From: Stutzerimonas stutzeri
GTDB lineage: Bacteria > Pseudomonadota > Gammaproteobacteria > Enterobacterales > Pasteurellaceae
Direction of reading: 5' to 3'
Assembly (NCBI GenBank): GCA_901420285.1
Contig: CABDVE010000001.1
Span: 1,240,001 to 1,304,000, forward strand
DNA length: 64,000 nucleotides
Part shown: positions 60,327 through 64,000 of the stretch, in pieces
Layout of the letters: the number at the start of each line of letters is the position of its first letter
Numbering within the stretch: the first letter of the stretch is position 1
Position numbers and translations under genes: made by a program
Notes under the pieces: model-generated
Database searches by the model: none
What the model saw: the letters and a program-made list of their open reading frames with translations, nothing else
What the model was told of the DNA's origin: nothing

Positions 60327-61121
60327 TTAAAGGTGAGTGATTGCGCAAATTTTGAGTTGTAATTCCGGCACCGCAATCAAACGAAGATCCGTGTGATACA
60401 GTGCGGTCAGATTCTCTTGCGTAATAATTTCCGGTGCGGTACCCGTTTGTAGTTTGCCTTGTTCGTTTAAAATCGCCACACGACTATGAGGAAGGCTACG
60501 GTGCAAAAGCATCGGATGATCGGGATTATGAGTGGTCATGACGATGCTAAAGCCTTGCAACGACAATTCTTTTATCAGCGTCAAGGTTTTAAATACATTA
60601 CCGTAATCCAGCGCGGAAGTCGGTTCATCGAATAAAATCAGTTGTGGCTGTTGCACCAAAATACGCGCTAAATTCACCAGTTGTTTTTCTCCGCCGCTCA
60701 TTTGCATATAAATTTTATCGGCAAAATGACGAATACCAAGCTTCTCCAATGCGTGATCAACCAAAGCAAAATCCACTTCGCTCGGCTTGTCAAATACGCC
60801 TAAATGCGCGGCGCGCCCAAGCACCACATAGTCACGCACTTTATATTGATAAGTTTGCGGACTATGTTGCGATACATAAGCGATTTTTTGTGCAATTTGT
60901 TTTGAAGTTAAGCTGTTGAGCGGTTGGTTTTCTAATAAAATTTGGCCGCTTTTAGGGCTGAGAAGCCCGGCGATACAGTTGAGCAATGTGGATTTTCCTC
61001 GTCCGTTGGCGCCGAGAATGGTTAATAATTCACCTTGTCCAATCTGTAAATCAATGCCGTTTAACAAAGGATGTTCTGCACTGTGCCAAAAATGAAGATT
61101 TTGAATTTGTAACATGCGCAA
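60327..61121 (-). CDS. molC: Molybdate ABC transporter ATPase MolC
   Basis: This 264-residue ATPase powers MolB. Walker A is GANGRGKSTLL, the signature MSGGEKQLVNLARIL, Walker B LILFDEPTSALD, and the switch histidine in TTHNPDHPM. It resembles the FecE/BtuD branch. It lies between molB (4-base gap) and molA. Order molB-molC-molA matches H. influenzae. Confidence 0.9.
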   Translation of the reverse strand: MRMLQIQNLHFWHSAEHPLLNGIDLQIGQGELLTILGANGRGKSTLLNCIAGLLSPKSGQILLENQPLNSLTSKQIAQKIAYVSQHSPQTYQYKVRDYVVLGRAAHLGVFDKPSEVDFALVDHALEKLGIRHFADKIYMQMSGGEKQLVNLARILVQQPQLILFDEPTSALDYGNVFKTLTLIKELSLQGFSIVMTTHNPDHPMLLHRSLPHSRVAILNEQGKLQTGTAPEIITQENLTALYHTDLRLIAVPELQLKICAITHL

Positions 61122-61124
61122 TCC

Positions 61125-62111
61125 TTAATCGACCACTTTTTGTTTAATTAGTACCCAGGCGAAGAATGGCGCACCGATAAAGCCGGTTAGAATGCCTAGC
61201 GGAATTTCTTGAATGTATAAATTACGTGCCAAAGTATCCACCATCAGCAAGAAAATTGCGCCGATTAAGGCCGCCATCGGTAAACTTTTCACGTTATTAT
61301 CGCCAATAAATAAACGCGCAAGATGCGGGATCACTAATCCCAGCCAGCCGATGGTACCGCTTAAACACACGGCGGAAGCGGTCAGCAAGGTCGCTGTACA
61401 AACCATCATACCGCGTTCGAAACGAATATTCGCGCCGATAAGTTTCGCTTCACGATCGCCTAAAGAGAGGACATTAATGCGCCAACGCATAGCGAGTAAA
61501 ACAGCAGTGGTGAGGACAATAATCGGCGCAAGAATCATTAAATTATCGTAGTTGGATTTAGTGAGGCTGCCGAGTTGCCAATAGACGATGTCAGCAAGTT
61601 GCGTTTCAGGATCGGCGAGATATTTTATCAAACCAAGGCTTGCCATCATAAAGCCGGAGACAATAATGCCGGATAGCACTAATACAATGGTGGAATCACG
61701 TTGAATCAAGTGCGGTAAATTCATCGTCAGCAACACGGCAATCAAACCGCCTGTGAAAGCGAAAGTTTGCACGCCGAGCATTCCACTGCCCATTAAAATC
61801 GCAATCGCCGCGCCTACGCACGCACCGTTTGATACGCCTAAAATATCCGGCGAAACCAATGGGTTACGAAAAATACCTTGATAAGTTGTACCTGCCACCG
61901 CAAGAGCGGCGCCGACCAAGATGGCGGCTAAAATGCGCGGTAGGCGAAGATTAAAAATAATATTGTGTTGAATTTCGTTTTGACTGTTGTTTAACAGCGT
62001 GTCAATAACATCTGAGGGAGGAATGGTGTAGCGTCCCCAAGAAAGGGAAAGCAGACAAAGCCCGACAAGTACGACCGAAAGGAACGGAAAATAAAAGGTG
62101 TTTTTCGTCAT
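61125..62111 (-). CDS. molB: Molybdate ABC transporter permease MolB
   Basis: This 328-residue FecCD/BtuC-family permease has about ten membrane segments. Marks: LRLPRILAAILVGAALAVAGT, RNPLVSPDILGVSNGAC, and CLSGTIGWLGLVIPHLARL. It is the first gene of the molBCA-mop operon. A USS occurs at 61708-61716. Confidence 0.9.
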   Translation of the reverse strand: MTKNTFYFPFLSVVLVGLCLLSLSWGRYTIPPSDVIDTLLNNSQNEIQHNIIFNLRLPRILAAILVGAALAVAGTTYQGIFRNPLVSPDILGVSNGACVGAAIAILMGSGMLGVQTFAFTGGLIAVLLTMNLPHLIQRDSTIVLVLSGIIVSGFMMASLGLIKYLADPETQLADIVYWQLGSLTKSNYDNLMILAPIIVLTTAVLLAMRWRINVLSLGDREAKLIGANIRFERGMMVCTATLLTASAVCLSGTIGWLGLVIPHLARLFIGDNNVKSLPMAALIGAIFLLMVDTLARNLYIQEIPLGILTGFIGAPFFAWVLIKQKVVD

Positions 62112-62146
62112 TTAATAAGCAAAAGCGATAAATTTTGAAGGGCTTC

Positions 62147-62168
62147 ATTATATAGAAAAATATATTAA
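62147..62168 (-). promoter_or_regulatory. molB promoter -10 and ModE-like inverted repeat
   Basis: TTATATA-GAAAAA-TATATTAA (62148-62168) is an imperfect inverted repeat of the ModE type, about 40 bases upstream of molB. On the minus strand TATAAT (62147-62152) is a good -10. The -35 is weak. An operator over the -10 would repress when molybdate is plentiful. Confidence 0.45.
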
Positions 62169-62203
62169 GATCTAGAAGTATTTGGCAGGGGGGTCGGAGA
62201 GTC

Positions 62204-62251
62204 AAAATAGCACCGCATTGAAGCTTGTCCGATAAGCTTTCAATGCGGTGC
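62204..62251. repeat. AATGCGGTGCT hairpin 9 (after tusE)
   Basis: Left arm AAAATAGCACCGCATTGAA with AGCTT (exact motif 62209-62219) pairs with a right arm reading AATGCGGTGCC (62242-62252). The loop GTCCGAT lies inside an AAGCTT/AAGCTT pairing that resembles hairpin 3. It lies 11 bases past the tusE stop. Confidence 0.85.
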
Positions 62252-62261
62252 CAAAATGAAC

Positions 62262-62594
62262 TTACAAGCACTTCGCCGGTTTTGGCAAGCCGGCTAATTT
62301 GGTCGCTTGTTTAGCCGGGCCTTCGGGAAATAAACGTTGTAAATAACGGCTGTTGCCTTTATCAGCACCGAGCTTTTCTGCCATCGCTTTTACCAACATC
62401 CGAATCGCAGGAGAGGTGTTGTATTCTTGATAAAAATCGCGCACAAAATAAATCACTTCCCAATGGGCGTCGGTCAGTTCAAGATTTTCCGCTTGCGCGA
62501 TGGCACGCGCCACGTCTTCATTCCATTGCGTGTGGTCGAGCAAATAGCCGTCTTTGTCGGTGGCCAATGCGGTGCTATTTTGGATGTTCAACAT
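62262..62594 (-). CDS. tusE: Sulfur-relay protein TusE
   Basis: This 110-residue DsrC-family protein carries sulfur to MnmA for 2-thiouridine in tRNA. The penultimate Cys109 (PKPAKCL) is the sulfur carrier. Marks: [28 protein letters not shown] in adjoining parts and [24 protein letters not shown]. The N-terminus (NSTALAT) is encoded by a repeat arm (62566-62576). It lies behind ttcA with a one-base gap, both thiolation genes. Confidence 0.95.
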   Translation of the reverse strand: MLNIQNSTALATDKDGYLLDHTQWNEDVARAIAQAENLELTDAHWEVIYFVRDFYQEYNTSPAIRMLVKAMAEKLGADKGNSRYLQRLFPEGPAKQATKLAGLPKPAKCL

Positions 62595-62595
62595 A

Positions 62596-63528
62596 TTAAT
62601 TCACTTCTTTGAAACGGATCATTTCATGTTCGGAAAAATCCATTTGTTCTTCATCATCAAGTTGCATTGGCGTGATGCGTTCTTGGTCAAACGCGATGTC
62701 GCCTTCAAGACCGTCTAATGTCTGACCACGTTTGATGCTTTTGAAATCGAATAATTTCGGATCAAGCATATGTGACAGGGTGATATTTTGCATTGCGCCG
62801 AACATGGTTTCCAAGCGTCCCGGATATTGACGATCCCAAGTATTGAGCATTTCTTTCACAACTTGACGCTGCAAATTCGGCTGCGAACCACACAAATTAC
62901 AAGGAATAATCGGGAATTGTTTTGCCTGCGCGTATTTCTCGATATCTTTCTCTTTGCAATACGCCAACGGGCGAATCACGATTTGTTTGCCATCATCGGA
63001 AATCAATTTCGGCGGCATGGATTTTATTTTTCCACCGTAAAACATATTGAGAAAGAGAGTGGCAAGCATATCATCGCGGTGGTGCCCCAATGCGATTTTA
63101 GTGGCGCCAAGCTCCGTTGCGGTGCGGTATAAAATGCCGCGACGCAAACGGGAACAAAGGGAACAGGTGGTTTTGCCTTCCGGAATTTTTTCTTTCACGA
63201 TGCCGTAAGTATTTTCTTGTACGATTTTGTAATCTACGCCGATACTTTCTAAATATTCCGGCAGAACATGTTCCGGAAAACCCGGTTGTTTTTGGTCAAG
63301 ATTTACCGCGATGATATCGAATTTTATTGGTGCGCTTTGTTGCAGATTGCGCAAAATATCCAACAATGTATAACTGTCTTTACCGCCGGACAAACACACC
63401 ATAATTTTGTCACCTTCTTCAATCATGCCGAAGTCGGCAATGGCATTGCCAACATTGCGGCGTAAACGTTTTTGTAATTTGTTGAAATTATAATTTTGCT
63501 TTTTTTCTAATTGAGTTAATTCGGTCAT
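62596..63528 (-). CDS. ttcA: tRNA 2-thiocytidine synthetase TtcA
   Basis: This 310-residue enzyme adds sulfur to C32 of tRNAs with an iron-sulfur cluster. The PP-loop is SGGKDS (47-52). Cluster cysteines include C122 and C125 (TTCSLCSRL) and the later PCNLCG. Length equals the E. coli enzyme. It is the first gene of the ttcA-tusE pair. Confidence 0.97.
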   Translation of the reverse strand: MTELTQLEKKQNYNFNKLQKRLRRNVGNAIADFGMIEEGDKIMVCLSGGKDSYTLLDILRNLQQSAPIKFDIIAVNLDQKQPGFPEHVLPEYLESIGVDYKIVQENTYGIVKEKIPEGKTTCSLCSRLRRGILYRTATELGATKIALGHHRDDMLATLFLNMFYGGKIKSMPPKLISDDGKQIVIRPLAYCKEKDIEKYAQAKQFPIIPCNLCGSQPNLQRQVVKEMLNTWDRQYPGRLETMFGAMQNITLSHMLDPKLFDFKSIKRGQTLDGLEGDIAFDQERITPMQLDDEEQMDFSEHEMIRFKEVN

Positions 63529-63604
63529 GTTTTTTCGCTAATTTATGAAAAGCACACATTATACGTGAAAAACAGGAAAAGTGCGGTTGCGCCAAAAGAA
63601 GATT

Positions 63605-63633
63605 TTTAAGATCCGTGAAAAATCCTGTATAAT
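63605..63633 (+). promoter_or_regulatory. Probable mukF promoter
   Basis: TTTAAG (63605-63610) and TATAAT (63628-63633) are 17 bases apart, 43 bases before the mukF ATG. A USS lies at 63579-63587 upstream. Confidence 0.65.
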
Positions 63634-63675
63634 CAGCCACAATTTTTTGTTCAATTTTAATGCGTTACAACTTCA

Positions 63676-64000
63676 ATGATTGAAACCTCCCAAACAATTC
63701 CCGAACTCGTGTCTTGGGCAAAAGATCGCGAGTTTTCTTTGAATTTACCCACCGAACGCTTAGTTTTTTTGTTGGCGATTGCGATTTATAACAACGAACG
63801 TTTAGACGGCGAAATGCTGGAGGCGGATCTGGTGGATATTTTTCGCCATACGGCAAGTGCCTTTGAACAATCCGCAGATGCCATCGCGACACGCGCCAAT
63901 AACGCCATTAATGAATTAGTGAAACAGCGCTTATTGAATCGTTTTAGCAGCGAGTTTACCGAAGGTTTAGCAATTTATCGTTTAACACCACTCGGCGTAG
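63676..64000 (+). CDS. mukF: Chromosome partition protein MukF, N-terminal part
   Basis: The first 108 codons, cut by the window end. MukF is the kleisin of the MukBEF condensin that organises and segregates chromosomes. The visible part is the winged-helix dimerisation domain: [55 protein letters not shown] and IYRLTPLGV closely match the E. coli N-terminus. No early stop is seen. Confidence 0.95.
   Translation, partial: MIETSQTIPELVSWAKDREFSLNLPTERLVFLLAIAIYNNERLDGEMLEADLVDIFRHTASAFEQSADAIATRANNAINELVKQRLLNRFSSEFTEGLAIYRLTPLGV

Overview
This window is a piece of a Pasteurellaceae chromosome, most like Haemophilus or Aggregatibacter; the species is not certain. The basis is the gene content (recB-recD without recC, fnr-uspE, pheST-ihfA-nlpC, ftsJ-ftsH-folP-glmM, molBCA with a molbindin) and the Hin-type DNA uptake signal AAGTGCGGT, of which I counted 17 exact copies by eye, several forming inverted pairs at gene ends.

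Layout. 0-9 kb: ybaK, usg, a purine permease, ychN, recB-recD. 9-17 kb: dps, then a complete urease operon read leftwards, starting with a urea transporter and continuing ureABCEFG and ureD/H. 17-24 kb: aspC, purEK with a PurR box, pepN, pyrD and an RNase AM-type PHP protein. 24-34 kb: dacB, greA, yhbY, rlmE-ftsH, folP, glmM, sixA, ycgL, bioD. 34-47 kb: can, asnS, sohB, an OmpA/BamE-like lipoprotein, a kinase-fold protein, pheST-ihfA, nlpC, a DUF4198 periplasmic protein, uspE and fnr. A tRNA-Leu(CAA) lies at 47.5 kb. 47.8-55 kb: a maltodextrin operon (a single ORF joining 4-alpha-glucanotransferase to glycogen phosphorylase, an EEP phosphatase-fold protein, a PTS EIIBC) with a divergent GntR repressor. 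Its proteins read like those of streptococci. 55-64 kb: metE with MetJ boxes, a Fic protein with a tandem-repeat linker, mop and molBCA, tusE, ttcA and the start of mukF.

The signal that the gene list does not explain is a second short repeat, AATGCGGTGCT (reverse AGCACCGCATT). I counted at least 29 exact copies, more than the canonical uptake signal. About half sit as inverted pairs in nine hairpins just beyond gene 3' ends. The rest are inside genes, always in a phase that encodes Asn-Ala-Val-Leu or Ser-Thr-Ala-Leu. Its core AATGCGGT is the uptake signal AAGTGCGGT with one G removed.

Most of the window is ordinary core genome. The accessory parts are the urease operon, the maltodextrin locus next to the tRNA gene, and the Fic gene. 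Start sites were re-chosen for dps, ureC, ycgL, can, nlpC, the DUF4198 gene, uspE and the malQ-glgP ORF, where a Shine-Dalgarno sequence or family alignment favours an internal codon. All family assignments are from reading the sequence and from memory of the families; no database search was run.
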